DNA from: Didymella arachidicola
Taxonomy: Eukaryota > Ascomycota > Dothideomycetes > Pleosporales > Didymellaceae
Assembly: GCA_016630955.3 (NCBI GenBank)
Contig: CM049991.1
Coordinates: 248,001-312,000, forward strand
Direction of reading: 5' to 3'
Length of the DNA: 64,000 nt
The position numbers were made by a program, and so were the translations under genes. Under the pieces are notes generated by a model. That model was given only the letters and a program-made list of their open reading frames with translations, searched no databases and was not told the DNA's origin. How positions within the stretch are numbered: position 1 is the first letter of the stretch; the number at the start of each line of letters is the position of its first letter. Below, in pieces: positions 11,501-23,466 of this stretch.

Positions 11501-12582
11501 TCACGCCGCCGCAGAGCTCTGCACATCCAGCATCGTCTTCCAATACGCCTCATCCTCCTCCATCTTCCCCGGCGTCGTCTCGCCCGCGAAACCCCAAATC
11601 TTCCACTCCTCCTGCTCCCCGTTGATCAACCGCGTCTGCATCACTATATACTCCACTACCCTCTGCGTCTGCTTCTCCGGCGCCGCTTTCGCGGCAGGGA
11701 CGGGGTCGTCGCGGCTCGCTGCGCCGGTGGGTGTCCAGACCGGCACACCGGCCCTGCGGGATTCGGCGCGCGTGGCGAGCGGTTTTGTGACGAGGGTTTG
11801 CTCGGACTCGATGCGTACGATGCACTGCCGGTACGCAGTGTTGGGCTGGGCGGCGCCGAGCGGGGCGCAGCGGTGCGAGACGATGCGTGCGCGTTTGAAT
11901 TTGGTGGCGTGCCAGGATATTTTGAGGGGCCCGCGGGCGGCGATTTGGGCCCGCAGGGAGGAGGCGAGGGGGGGGAGGCAGATGGTGCGGAGGGTTTTGG
12001 CGTCGCCGCTGGAGGGGGTTAGTTTGGGGTTCAAACCATCTTCTTTGGATGGGGGACATACGCAGCGAGACTCTCGTAGTACCGCTTATACAGCTTCGTC
12101 GCCTCGGCCTTCAACTCGACGTACATCATCCAGTCGACGGGCATGTACTTCATGATCCCCGTCGTCCCCGTGAGGGACTTGTAGTGGCTGCGCGTGTACA
12201 TGCTTGAGATCTTGCTCTTCGCCAGCGTCCAGAAATACGAGTAAAACTCCCAGCTCAGCGGCGACGGGAGCTTGCTGAACGCCGCCCGCACCACGGTGCC
12301 CTGCAGCAGCCCAATGTCCTCGGCCATCTCCTGCTCATCGCCCTGTTTGGCGGTCTGGACGTTTGGGGCGGGCTGGCCGAGCACGGTGGCTTCGGCGCCG
12401 GCGAGTTGCATGCGGATGTCGACGAGGCGGTTTTCTTTCCGGCGCGGGCGCTGGGGTGTTGAGGAGAAGGCTCGTGGGGATGAGACGGCGAGGCGGCGCG
12501 GTGTGGGGGGTGTGCGGCGCTGGAAGAGGCATTGGCGGTGCAGTGGTGAGCGCGCTATGCGCAGTGGTATTTGTGTCGACAT
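11501..12582 (-). CDS. MBA1: MBA1-like (mL45/Tim44-like fold) mitochondrial inner-membrane ribosome receptor
   Basis: Mba1 anchors mitochondrial ribosomes to the inner membrane during co-translational insertion; its animal counterpart is mL45. Exons are 12062-12582 and 11501-12008, with a 53-nt intron (GTATGT donor, CTAACCCCCTCCAG acceptor region), giving 342 residues. The first about 50 residues are Arg/Ser-rich and almost free of acid, as in a mitochondrial presequence. The spliced junction restores the conserved YKRYYESLAAGDAKTLRTIC, followed by LASSLRAQIAARGP, RARIVSHRCAPLG and a region ending in RQCIVRIESEQTL. These resemble the MBA1-like fungal family, recalled rather than searched. It is encoded next to RIM2 on the same strand, another mitochondrial gene, which may be coincidental. 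Confidence 0.75.
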
Positions 12583-13049
12583 GGCGGCGTTGTGGCGCGA
12601 GGTGAGCGCGTGCGAGATGGAACAAAAGTTGACGCTCGCGATGTCTAGAGGTCAGAGGCGCTAGCCCGTGCACTCTGTCCGGATGCTCGCCATGGCCGAT
12701 TTGCGGTTCATGAATTGTAAGAAAAAAAAAACATACGCAGTTGCATTATGGTCATGGTTGGTGTGATTATCATTATTTTGCTTTCGTTGCGTCTTCAGTG
12801 ACCGAGTTGAGGCTCGCTCATACTATCGTACTTCGTACTCTTACATCCTGATCCACTCCACACCCAGCACGCCAGATCTATACATAATTTTATACAAGCA
12901 TCCAGAAGATCGAAGCGTAGATGGAGGGTATTCACACCGAGTGGAAAGACGCCGTCAGTATATGCTCCCAGATTGCAACGCCGTGCTCATGCAGCCAAAT
13001 GTTGTACAAGCCAATGTTGTACATGCGAAGAGAAAGACAAAGAGATCTT
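12583..13049. other. Intergenic region MBA1-like/RIM2
   Basis: 467 bp between two minus-strand genes, holding the promoter of the MBA1-like gene and the 3' end of RIM2. A run of A at about 12721 is the only conspicuous sequence. Confidence 0.5.
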
Positions 13050-14255
13050 TTACATGTTGCTGGACTCTCCGAGGAGCTTCAGCACACCCTCGTACGTGCC
13101 AAACATGATGGCAGCGCTGGGTACGACACGGAACATGTGGGGAACAAGTCCGCCGTAGAGCGCAGCCATGCCCTCTTCCTTCCAGATGAGCTTGAAGCAC
13201 TGCGCGAGACCGGTGTATTTGAGGCGGCCGTCCTGTTGGGGGGCCTGTCGTAGGCGGGTTCGGACGACCTCGTGGGGGTAGGTGACGAGGGCGGCAATGA
13301 ACTTTGCAGCGCCAGCGGCGGAGATCTTGCCGGTCCAGTCGACTGTCGTGTCCCATGCTGTGAGCTCCCGACCGCTTGCAGCAACTCGCTCAGCACGTCT
13401 CGCCAGTGCAAGCTTCATCTGCTCGTACATCATCCACTGCAGGGTACTCTCAGACACACCAAGGTAGCTGGCAGTCAGGCCGCGGTACAGGCCGAAGAAG
13501 CCCTCCTTCCTGACAGTCTGCATTGTGCAGTCGAGGGCGTTTCTGTATTGGCGACCGCGGCCGTCGCTGTGGATGTTCTTGTCGAGCTGGAGTCGGGTCT
13601 TGACCAGCCAGATGGGGTTCGTTGCGGTTCCGGTGACGATGCCAGCGGCTGCTGCAGAGCACAGATGGACCCACGCAGCTTCCTTCCCGTTGTTGAAGTG
13701 TGTGCTGAGGACGCGCTTGGTGTTTCCGTACATGTAGAAGTTGATGGCGCGAGCAGGGACAACGCCGATCAGGTTGGGTCCGAGGCCTTTGAAGAGAGCT
13801 CGCCAGCCCTCTACCTTTGGGACCTGCCAGAGAATCTCGCCGGTCTCGCGGATGTGGAGCAACGAGCTGCGGGCGAATGACATGGTCTCGATCGGTGGCA
13901 GTCCTCGGGCCGTCCTCATGGCGGCGAGGTGCTGCTGGTAGTATGTCGATTGCAGGCGTGTCTTGAGCACGTCAAGCGGTGCGGTCAGCGTTGCAGATGC
14001 CATGCCGCCCAGTCTGCATCTTGTCAGCTCCCTGCTCTGCTGTGCAAGGGTTGGACGGGGTTTGCCTCACCCTCCAGCGACGAAATGCGCCCATGACTTT
14101 GCGAAGGCCGGGCCTCCGGCTGCTACCGGGGCTCCATCAGGCGATTTCGCAGGAACCACTTCGCCCAGCTCGCGCGACGAAGGGAGTGACGTCTGTCCAA
14201 ACGGCGGGTTGCTGTCGGCAAGGCCGCGAGGCGCGGACCTGGTATCGAAGGTCAT
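13050..14255 (-). CDS. RIM2: Mitochondrial pyrimidine nucleotide carrier (SLC25)
   Basis: Rim2 exchanges pyrimidine nucleoside triphosphates across the mitochondrial inner membrane and is needed for mtDNA maintenance. Exons are 14071-14255 and 13050-14013 with a 57-nt intron, giving 382 residues against 377 in yeast. Three carrier signatures mark the three repeats: PLDVLKTRLQ, PIWLVKTRLQ and PHEVVRTRLR. The first is followed by the long insert with LPPIETMSFARSSLLH that is characteristic of Rim2-type carriers. Other family blocks are WRALFKGLGPNLIGVVPARA, GLYRGLTASYLGVSESTLQW and GLVPHMFRVVPSAAIMFGTY. The N-terminal exon encodes a short hydrophilic leader and SWAHFVAGGLGG, the start of the first helix. 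The gene diverges from CIA30 over about 300 bp. Confidence 0.93.
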
Positions 14256-14555
14256 CTGAGAATGCGCGTCGCGTGGAGAGAACGGCGTGAAACGAAAAGG
14301 TGCACACAATCGACGTGCGGCTGAGCAAGAAAGAGCGGCGCGATCTGGAGTCGGGAATTGGACCAGTCGAAGGCGAAATGCAGAATGGCAGCGTCGCGGG
14401 TGCAGGACGCAATACTTCCAGACCAAAATTTAGCGCGGAGTCCGGGGGCACCTGCATGACCATGTATGATTCGCCGCGGGCGTCATCGCATCGCTTCACC
14501 GCAGTAGAGTCGCCGTCTCCGCACCCAGCAATTGCTGCACGCAACACACCACAAC
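14256..14555. promoter_or_regulatory. Divergent RIM2/CIA30 promoter
   Basis: 300 bp between two divergent genes for mitochondrial proteins, which could allow shared regulation. No binding site is assigned. Confidence 0.45.
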
Positions 14556-15438
14556 ATGCGCCCGACACCAAGGACGTTCGCCCAAGGCGGCTTTGTCTCG
14601 CGCAGCTTGGAGGAGTTCAAGCGCCTCTCAGCGTTTGGTAGGTCCTGCACGCAGCCAGCACATGCGACACTGGCTAAGTAGCACAGCTCTCAAGCTGGAA
14701 GGCCTGAGCACTCCTCGCAAAGCGTTTCCACTGGTGCGCTTCGAAGAAGCCGAGGATCTGAAAGCATGCAAGAGAATGAGTGACAAGGACATTGGAGGCT
14801 TCTCGACCGTCAACCTCGATCATTACCCCGTTACCCAGACCGAGCCCGCACACGCCCGCTTTCACGGCACCATATCCACACAGCTACCGCACAACCAACC
14901 GCACATTCAGAGGACAGGCTATGCTGGCTTCAGGACACTCGAGCGCGGCCGCACCATCTTCGGCCCATCGTTCTGGGACGTGAGCTTGTACGGCTACCTG
15001 GCCCTGCACTTCAAGTCAGATGGGCGCAAGTACTTTGTAAACATTCAGACCGACTCCATCGTGCCCACAGATATTCACCAGCATTTGCTGCATTCCAAGA
15101 CACCCGGAGAGTGGGAGACTATCCTGATCAAGTGGAGCGAGTTTGTGCGAACGAACCACGGCCAGGTCGTCGAGCCGCAGAGAGAGATGCTGACGCAGAA
15201 GGTGCGCACAGTAGGCATTTCGCTGATAGATCGCATACCCGGTCCGTACGACCTGAGCATTAGCAACATCTGGGCGACGAGTGCGACCGAAGAGGACGAT
15301 ATTTTGCGGAACGTGACTGGCGTCATTCAAGGTCTTCCTGTATCCTCACGGAGGACGGGCGACTACAACAAGAATGTAGGTCGGAAGGACTCGGTTCAGG
15401 AAGAGGTCGAGCGTGATATCACGGAGACAAACAGATAG
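14556..15438 (+). CDS. CIA30: Complex I intermediate-associated protein 30 (NDUFAF1 family)
   Basis: CIA30 is an assembly factor that binds membrane-arm intermediates of respiratory complex I in the mitochondrion. Exons are 14556-14637 and 14687-15438 with a 49-nt intron (branch GGCTAAG, acceptor CACAG), giving 277 residues. The CIA30 domain is recognised from MSDKDIGGFSTVNLD, AHARFHGTIST, RTGYAGFRTLE and IFGPSFWDVSLYGYLALHFK, then KYFVNIQTDSIVPTDIHQH, GEWETILIKWSEF and RTVGISLIDRIPGPYDLSI. The N-terminus (MRPTPRTFAQGGFVSRSLEE) is basic and could be a targeting sequence. The C-terminal about 45 residues are hydrophilic and variable. Confidence 0.93.
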
Positions 15439-15852
15439 AGCGGGGAACAAGGTCGATCATTTGCAGCGTTCTTAAGGTTCTACATGTATGGCTGATACGT
15501 GCCTGGCTTTGTGTACATACTGGAATATGTTGAATAAATCACACCTGAACTTCACTTTGTCAAAACACCACTTTTTAGAGCGTGGACATGAGCGACCTAA
15601 AGTGGGACTGCATGAACGTGACTACGCGTTTGGGCGTTTCGCTTAGCCCGCGCTTGTCTGACAACGCGGTAAACAACAAGTGCTTCTTTCATACCGCCTG
15701 TATATCCCTTCTGCTACTGCCTTCACTGATGGCATGATTCTGAGCCCTGACTTGGAAGCGATGTTTCTGAAAAAGTAGAAAGCGCCTTGTCTCAACTGGC
15801 AGAGCCTGTTCGGTTGTGACTTTGCTCACGTCTCGCACCATCAAAGTCCAAG
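15439..15852. other. Intergenic region CIA30/APC5
   Basis: 414 bp between two plus-strand genes. It should hold the CIA30 3' UTR and the APC5 promoter; no gene is visible. Confidence 0.5.
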
Positions 15853-18333
15853 ATGGGCACAGCGCGCTACCTCACGGCGCAGAAGATCAGCCTGCTGGTC
15901 CTGCTTCGCCTTTACTGCAGCTCCACGCTACCTGCTTCTGCAACGATACCTATACTTTCCTTCATTCTCTCCACCACTCTTCCGTCAACTTCTTCAAGCG
16001 TCAGGTCTTTCCGCTCTTCGGAAATCAGCAACCCCTCCTTCTCCATCGACAGCTTCGAAGATGTTCTTCAAGGTCATGCCTCCAACATGCCCGGTCGCAC
16101 ACTGTTGGATGTTTTTCTCAAGAGTATGTGGGAGATGAACTCGTTTGATGCGTTGCACGCGCTCTTCGACAATCTCGGCGAGCTTCTGATGACGCCCTCG
16201 CATCAAGAAGGGGAAGGTCAGGAGCGCATCTACCTCTCCAAAACTTCTCCCTTGGGCATCTTCGTGCGACGAGCGCGACTTGAATTCGACAGACTGCAGT
16301 TCGAAGACACGATTGCACTGTGGTCATCATTCGTCAGATACCGTGCGCCCACAGCGCAATGGACAAAGCGACTCGCTGGAATGGCTGCGAGTGGTGTGGA
16401 TGCCATCATTGCTGAGATGGGCTTGCACGAAGGCGACGATGTCTACGAGATAGCCTACGGAGATCTCCAAGTACCCGATGATGGAGCGCAAGGCGTAAGC
16501 CAAGACGATCTCGACCGCATATTGGAGTTCCAGCTCGACCGTCTGCAGCGGTTTGGCGATCGAGTTCCAGAGACGATGAAGATACAGCTTCGTGGAATGC
16601 TTGCATCATCAGGCACAGTGCATCGACAAGCTCACCTTGTTCGGTTCTTTGACGCCTGGAAAGCTGGAGACTACACGTCTGCCTTTGACAACCTGCACCG
16701 GTACTACGACTATTCTATGCAGACCCGTGAGAAGATCCACTACCAATACGCTCTCCTTCACATGGCGATCTTGCAGGCAGACTTTGGTTGCTTTGGTGAG
16801 GCTATCGCGGCGATCAACGAGACCATTGCGACCGCGCGTGAGTCTCAGGACATGACCTGCTTGAGCTTCAGCTTGAGCTGGTTGAATCACATGAGCAAGG
16901 CTTATCCGAAGCAGATGAAGGCTGCTGGCTATATGAGCATCCTCGGGAGCGAGCGAGATGCCCTGACGTTCCTCAAAGCAAAGGCTCGTGAGCTCAAGAT
17001 GCACAACCTGCTTAGTGCCACACTGCTCAATGAAGGCAAGCTGGTTCTCTCTACCGTAAGTTGGTGATTTAGGCATAGCAATACCTGACAAGAATTGTAC
17101 GCTGACATCGACCCCCAGGGCGACTCCGTCTTACGGGCTTTCGAGCACATCTATCAGTCATCACACCTCAACATCAAGGAGAACGTGAACAGCTATGGCG
17201 GCCAAATGCTCCTGCAATCTACCTTGTACTCTCGGCTTGGGATACCACATCTGGCAAACGTACACTGTGCCTTGCTCCTGGACTGCTATGGCGCCAGCTG
17301 CCCGATCGATGAGAAGCTTCGCGCAGTAGGGCGGCAGGCTTTCATTGTACGTCCTTGGGCTCAGGAGATATCTCCAAGACTCGTTGGCTGACGATAATGC
17401 AGATGAGCCAGAAGGGGCGCTATGAGGAGGCCATCGAAACCTTCCAGTCGATAGACCTGAGTGCTCACAACAAGTCCTTGAAGTTCAACCAGTATCTCAT
17501 CCTCTGCGTAGGCATCATCAAGCTCAAACGCGCCATCAGAAGGTAGACGCTGCGATCCCACCCCCACTTCCCCTGGTATCCAATCTAACTCCACCAGATC
17601 CGACTGGCCGACCTGTTCGCACCTGCTTGCAACCCTGAAGCCCTCCGAGGACCCGTCATCAGACACACTCGACCCCGAACTCCATTTCCTCCGGTCCGAA
17701 GCCTACATCGACTACCTGGTCTCGAAAGGCGACTACCCTCTAGCATTCACAACCATCTCCAACCTCGCCCACTCGCTCAAGGAAGACAACGCGGACATCC
17801 TGCAGCGCGTCTCCGTGCTCCTCATGAAAGCAGACCTCTTCCGCAAAGCAGGCAAACCAGAGCGCGGCTTCAGCATCTCTCTGCGCGCCGCAAGCGTCGC
17901 ATACAAGGCAAAGCTCATGCCCAGCCTGTGGGCCGCCGTCGGCCTGCTGGCCAATATTCTAAACACCCTGGGCGAGTGCGCGAGTGCAAGGCGGCTGCTT
18001 GAAGCCGTGCTGCCGCAGTCGCTCGAGAACGGGGATAATATGCTGTCTGGCACGCTGTACTCGCATCTTGGCGATGCGTTTATGGGGCTTGCTGATCCGG
18101 CAAGGACGGCTGAGGCGAGACTGCAGACAAGCTATGTGGCTAAGGCTGAGGTGTGTATTGATAGAGCGAGGGAGTGCTTCAAGAGGAACGCGTTTCTCGA
18201 CGGCGAGTGCGAGCAGCTTATGAAGAAAGCTGTTCTTGCGAAGCTGAGGGGTGATGATAAGTTGGCCGAGGAGTGGAGTCAGAATCACAACCGCGTGCGG
18301 GAAGAGGGCATGTGGAGCGTCGAGCGGACCTGA
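15853..18333 (+). CDS. APC5: Anaphase-promoting complex subunit 5
   Basis: Apc5 is a TPR scaffold subunit of the APC/C ubiquitin ligase, which drives mitotic exit by degrading securin and cyclins. Exons are 15853-17055, 17119-17346, 17403-17542 and 17598-18333, giving 768 residues. The N-terminal helix matches the family (RYLTAQKISLLVLLRLYC). The best-conserved block is the central TPR region: FFDAWKAGDYTSAFDNLHRY, YQYALLHMAILQADFGCFGE and ATARESQDMTCLSFSLSWL. The C-terminal half holds more helical repeats (GDYPLAFTTISNLAHSLKED, LWAAVGLLANILNTLGEC, GTLYSHLGDAFMGLADPA). It lies tail-to-tail with COX13 and next to APN2, part of the conserved MAT flank of Dothideomycetes. Confidence 0.92.
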
Positions 18334-18538
18334 GAGTGATAGCTTGCGAGAGATATGCGGGTGGAGTGTGGGTAGAACATAGCAAGCGAACACAGCAGCA
18401 GCGGACGTGGTCAGGTACGAAGGAAATGTATTGCTGGTTCTACACCTGCAAGCGCGGTCTACTATTTACACATTGGGCCTGAGCGGGCTTCCACGGTTCC
18501 ATAAGCTAATTGATTCGATGTGATGGATGCAGAAGCAT

Positions 18539-19158
18539 TTACTCGTCCTTCTTGTGGTAGTTGACCTTGTCGTTCCAGAAGAGAGTCTGCGCGTACGTTA
18601 GCATTGCAGTGCATTGCCGCCGAAGCGATAGGGAAACGCACCTTATCACCGTCACCCCAGAAGAAGTTCTTGGTGCGGATGTTCTGGTACGGGTACTCGG
18701 GCCTCTCCTCGCGCGGGTTCTCGTGCTCCTCGTGCGCGACGTGCTCCCAGTGGGCGTCCCACCTCAACTTGGCATTGACGGAGGCAACAATAATGCAGGG
18801 CACAGCAACGCTATTCGCACATCGTCAGTACACATTCTCTCTCCCAATTCACCCCAATTCCCCATCTGCAGTCCCCAATTGCACCCGCAATGCCTCCGCC
18901 CTTCCACCTTGATATCATACACGCAGCGCCTGATCGGCGCCCGGGAAAGACTCACTAGAGGCTCAATTTGCGCCAGAACTCGCCGCTCTCGCCGCCGTGC
19001 TCCGCAATGCGGGCGCGCTCGCGGTTGAACTCGTTGTCCTCGGCGCCCGCGAACTGCTTGGGGCTCTCTGAGCTGTAGGTGCGGCGGCCGGCGCGGGCGG
19101 GGGCGCGGGCGATGGCCTGGCGGGGGGTTGCGCGGAAGGCGGTTCGGGCGGCGAACAT
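18539..19158 (-). CDS. COX13: Cytochrome c oxidase subunit VIa
   Basis: Cox13 (subunit VIa) is a single-helix accessory subunit of complex IV at the dimer interface in the inner mitochondrial membrane. Exons are 18956-19158, 18642-18810 and 18539-18586 (introns 145 and 55 nt), giving 139 residues. The N-terminus MFAARTAFRATPRQAIARAP is an Arg-rich presequence. After it come FWRKLSLYVAVPCIIVASVN (the helix), WDAHWEHVAHEEHENPREER, then PEYPYQNIRTKNFFWGDGDK and the tail TLFWNDKVNYHKKDE, all family hallmarks. The last exon has only 48 nt. It diverges from APN2 over 254 bp; the COX13-APN2 pair is a common border of ascomycete MAT loci. Confidence 0.96.
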
Positions 19159-19412
19159 GGTGGTGGTGGTGGAGTGGAGAGGGCGTGCGGGACGATGGTG
19201 GTGGAGAGGGCCGATGATGCGGCTGTTGGTGTGTGGTGTGAGCAAAGCTCGAGCTTCCTGGGCTTGGCGGGTTTGGGTTGTTTGTTTGGTTCGACATGTG
19301 ACGTCGTGACTGTGATATGTGCGTTGGGCATGCGGCGCGTCTTCGTCATCGACAATCGGGATGAGCTGAGTGCAGATGAAGATGAGCGGATGCATGCACA
19401 GCGACACGCAGT

Positions 19413-21470
19413 ATGGTTCGCATTACGACGTGGAATGTCAATGGCATCCGCAACCCGTTTGGCTACGAGCCATGGCGCAAGAACCGCACGTTCAGCGCCA
19501 TGTTTGACATTCTCGACACGGATATTATCATCATGCAAGAGCTGAAAATACAGCGCAAGGATTTGACGGATGACATGGTCTTGGTTCCTGGTTGGGACTG
19601 CTACTTCAGCCTGCCCAAGTACAAGAAAGGTATGCGACACATCCAATCCAACAAGGCATTGCATCACGTGCTAACTGAATTGTAGGATACTCTGGTGTTG
19701 GAATATACACCCGTCAGTCCGTATGTGCGCCCATTCGAGCTGAAGAAGGTATCCTTGGAGTCCTTTGTCCACCGGGTTCATCGACACCCTACCGCGAGCG
19801 ACCCGCAGCAGACAGCATAGGAGGCTATCCACCACTCGAACGCGTCGAGGCACTTGGAGTCGACCCAGCTGGTCTCGATGCAGAAGGAAGATGTCTCGTT
19901 CTCGAATTTCCAGCTTTCGTTCTCTTCGGTGTATACAGCCCTGCAAACAGCAATGGCCTGCGCGACAACTTCCGCTACGGCTTCCTGGACATGCTTGATA
20001 CGCGGATACGGAACCTCACGAAGATGGGCAAGAACGTCATATTGACGGGTGATCTGAATGTCTCACGCGATCTCATCGACACTGCGAAAGCAGAGGACAA
20101 CATGAAAGCGGAGGGCATGACCCACAGCGAGTACCTCAGCACGCCAAATCGACGCATCTTCAACCAGCTTCTGTTCAATGGCAAAGTCTTGGGCGAACGG
20201 GATGAGGGGAGGGAAGAGCCTGTGCTGTACGATCTGTGTCGCGAGTTCCACCCCGATCGCGAAGGCATGTATACGCATTGGGAGCAGAAGATCAACGCTC
20301 GGCCAGGCAACTTCGGCTCGCGTATCGACTTTGTGCTGTGTAGCATCAAGATCAAGGACTGGTTTGAGGAATCGAATATCCAGGAAGGCTTGATGGGTTC
20401 AGATCATTGCCCAGTGTACGCAGTCACAAAGGATGTGGTACCGGGAATGGGCAATGCTGCACAGAACGGCGAGGACACTCTAGAGCACCACATCCTCGAC
20501 ATCATGAACCCGCCCGGAATGTTCAAAGACGGCGTCCGACTGAGGGAGTACAGCACCAAAGACGTACCCCCGCTTTCAGGCAAGCTACTTACCGAATTCA
20601 ACAAACGCCAGAACATCCGTGACATGTTCAGCAAGAAGCCCGCGGCTCCAAAGCTCGCGACCACACCTGCATTCCCGGCAGAGGCGACATTGGAAGGGAC
20701 CGCGAATATCTCGCCAACGCAAGGGGCAGACAAAGGACCCGAGCTGGCGGGACGGACAAACCCTTTGTCCCGCGCGGACAGCCAGAATGTGAGCCCTCTC
20801 AACTCGCCTGAGAAGCGCCCTGCATCTGCATCGGCGTCGCCTATCAAATCGATCAAGCGATTCAAATCTTCCACCCCGGCTCCAAATTATTCCGCATCGC
20901 TTGCCAAGGGTCAACAATCCCTCAGAGGATTTTTCCAGTCACAGACACGTTCCAAAGCCACAGGGCCCGACCCTGCCACCATCACCACGCCGCAATCGAC
21001 ATCACAAACACGCACCAACGGTGACGCTCGCACCAGTTCGCTCTCGGCATCTACTTCCGTGCATGTCACACCGGGAACTACCCCACCAGCAGCATCCGCC
21101 TTGCAAACCACCACATCCTGCGATCCCGGTGCGGCGCAGCAAGCCTCAAAGGAAGAATGGACAAAACTGTTCTCCAAGCGGCCCCCACCACGATGCGAGG
21201 GCCACGCCGAGCCGTGCATTAGCCTCACCACCAAGAAACCCGGCGTCAACCGCGGAAGGCACTTCTGGATCTGTCCTCGGTACGTACCCAATCACACTCT
21301 TCTACAATAATGCCTTTGTCTGTTCACACGCGATGCAAGGGGCCGGCGCACGCTTGCATGTGTGCTGACGATGGCACAGACCCATAGGCCCCTCCGGACA
21401 GAAAGAATCAGGGACGCAGTGGCGATGTGGGACGTTTATCTGGGCGAGCGAATGGAAGATGGCGGATTGA
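19413..21470 (+). CDS. APN2: AP endonuclease 2 (class II DNA lyase)
   Basis: Apn2 cleaves DNA at abasic sites and trims blocked 3' ends in base-excision repair. Exons are 19413-19629, 19686-21279 and 21380-21470, giving 633 residues. The exonuclease III-type fold is seen in ITTWNVNGIRN, IIIMQELKIQRKDL, YSGVGIYTR, NVILTGDLNVSRDLIDTA, GSRIDFVLCSIKIKDW and GSDHCPVYA, with catalytic Asn, Glu, Asp and His in expected places. The linker holds a PCNA-binding box QQSLRGFF at about residues 482-489. The C-terminus is a GRF zinc finger with Cys/His ligands (RCEGHAEPC, RHFWICPR, QWRCGTFIW), completed by the short last exon. APN2 is the left neighbour of the MAT genes, as in many filamentous ascomycetes. 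Confidence 0.96.
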
Positions 21471-22337
21471 GGCACGGGTAGGTGATGCGAACGGGATCCA
21501 TTTGAGGCAGGAGAGGGGATCCTGGGGCAGGGATTGCCCGGCAGAGGGGGAGGGGGAGGAGTCGATGGGGAGGGCTGGTGAGGATGCTGGAATATTGACG
21601 ACGGGGGGGTTGTGGGTTGGCATCCCGGCATCATGATCATGGTGTGTCGGGCGCTATCTGCCTTTGTCTCGGACTGCCATCGAACAAAAGGTGATGGCCA
21701 TCCTTCACTTTTTGTGGTCGCTCGACCTTCGTCGGTCCTGCCAATGTTCCTTACCTGTCACTGTATGTGGTAGCCACCATATTATTCTCCAGTTCAGGCA
21801 ACTGGGTCCTCATCAGAAGAACGGTAACTCTTTCCAACGACCTTCAAGTCACCATCTTAGGGAAGATTCAAGTTCTGGATCTTAGGACTGGAGCTTCGTA
21901 GCTCGTGAATGGTATGTAGTATGCCCTTCCGTATCAGTGCTGACGACAGCGAATATTCTTTCGCAGCACGGCCTGATCATATGCACCTTTGGTAAAGATG
22001 GAAACATGTTGTTGATGTTTTGCAGCCAAAGATAGCCTTCTTGCGGTTCCCAGATGCCCAACGTTTTGCTCGGGAGTTAGCTGCCTCGCAAGCTACGATT
22101 AGACTACCAGGTGAAGGCAAGCCAAACTAGGCCTACACGGTCGGTGAGAGCACTCCAGAAAACGCGGTGAATGCACTGACCAACGATGAATGCGCAGCCT
22201 TTCTGTCCCACTCGTCTTGGCGCCGGCCACAAAAGCCTCTCTGTCCTCGCCTTTACTTGCGTTCTCTCACCCACTCCTCTCCACAGGCGAAATTCTACCT
22301 TCGAGAACTACCACTTCACTTCGCTCTCAAGCGCTCA
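21471..22337. other. Intergenic region APN2/MAT1-2-1
   Basis: 867 bp between APN2 and the chosen MAT1-2-1 start. No convincing gene is seen. At 22168-22186 it contains the 19-bp sequence that recurs upstream of MAT1-1-1. The left border of the mating-type region probably lies here. Confidence 0.5.
22168..22186 (+). repeat. 19-bp motif upstream of MAT1-2-1
   Basis: The sequence TGAATGCACTGACCAACGA lies 152 bp before the chosen MAT1-2-1 start and is followed by a partial second unit (TGAATGC). It matches 18 of 19 bases of the tandem unit at 24011-24061 upstream of MAT1-1-1. Confidence 0.8.
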
Positions 22338-23466
22338 ATGCAACGACCCACAACAATGACTACCGACCTACAACTCTCACCAGCACCCGCCAGAGAGCTA
22401 TCTCCTACCACCGCCGCAGACCTAGATGCCATGGCGCAATTCCAGAGTTCGCTGAACGCTTGCGTGCAGAGCTGGATCAATGGTAACAGTATTGTGCTTC
22501 TCCAGAGTAACATCCAGGAACTGTTCGGGGAAATGCTGCTGCAGTATTTCAAGCAAAGCCTGACACAGCAAGTGGGGCAGCCTCTCGCCTTCACATTCTC
22601 TTCCAACAGCAACGGCGGTCAAACGGTTGTTCACATGCCAGAATACAAGACCACACAGCTTGACTATCAGCCAGTTGCCAACATTCAGAAGTCCATCGCC
22701 CGTTCAATGTCCGCTGGGTCGCGCAAGATGCAGACTGGTGTCAAGAAAGCACCTCGTCCCATGAACTGCTGGATCATCTTCCGGGATGCCATGCACAAGC
22801 AATTGAAAGCAGAGAATCCCCACCTTACAGTACAGCAGATCTGTAGGTCTTCCAGTCGCACGCTTCTCGCAGTTCAAGTTCGTTAACTCGGTCGCAGCCA
22901 CTCGTTGCGCCGAGATTTGGCGAAACCTCTCTGCAGCTGAGCGAAAGCCGTGGCAGGCGCAAGCCGAAGAAGCGAAGAGGGTACATTTGCGCGAGCACCC
23001 CAATTACAAGTACAGTCCTCGCAAACCTGGTGAGAAGAAGAAGCGACAGTCTCGCAAACCCAAGCAAGCTCCCACCTTCGCCAAGGACCCCAGTCTGTTC
23101 AGCTTCTCGCCTATTAAGGATCTGACCTCACCTACACACAACAACCTTGAAACGGCCACTGGAGTTCAGCTTCCCACATACACGACCTTCGATATGCCAA
23201 TCGACTTCGCCACTTCCTTCGCCGCTGATACAGCGCAGCTGAGTGAGCCAACGACCCTGTTGGGGCTGGGTACGGAAGACCTGGTTCCTGTTGACTATCA
23301 GCACGATTCTGAGAGTCTCCGCCATGGCCGTCTTGAAGCTGAATTCGGCACCGACCTCGAGGGCACCATGCCATTTGATTTGTTCGGCGAGGAAGCTTTT
23401 GCTTTCCGCGCTGGCGCAGATGGCAGTGCGACACTGCCAGGCTGCATATTCAATTTCACCTGGTGA
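22338..23466 (+). CDS. MAT1-2-1: MAT1-2-1 HMG-box mating-type transcription factor
   Basis: MAT1-2-1 is the master regulator of the MAT1-2 mating identity. Exons are 22338-22842 and 22898-23466 with a 55-nt intron (donor GTAGGT, branch GTTAACT, acceptor CGCAG), giving 357 residues. The HMG box spans about residues 139-210: APRPMNCWIIFRDAMHKQL, ENPHLTVQQIS, then RCAEIWRNLSAAERKPW, AEEAKRVHLREHPNYKYSPR and a basic end EKKKRQSRKPK. The intron interrupts a serine codon in the box, the position conserved in ascomycete MAT HMG genes. Starts at 22338 and 22356 are both possible. The last seven codons and the stop overlap, in another frame, the beginning of a truncated copy of the neighbouring oxidase-like gene, so the C-terminus may be a product of rearrangement. 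MAT1-1-1 follows on the same strand. Confidence 0.93.

Noticed and set aside
15781..15850. tRNA-like stretch before APC5
   Set aside because: It has a few A-box-like bases but no GGTTCGANTCC B box and no cloverleaf pairing by eye. No tRNA was found in the window.
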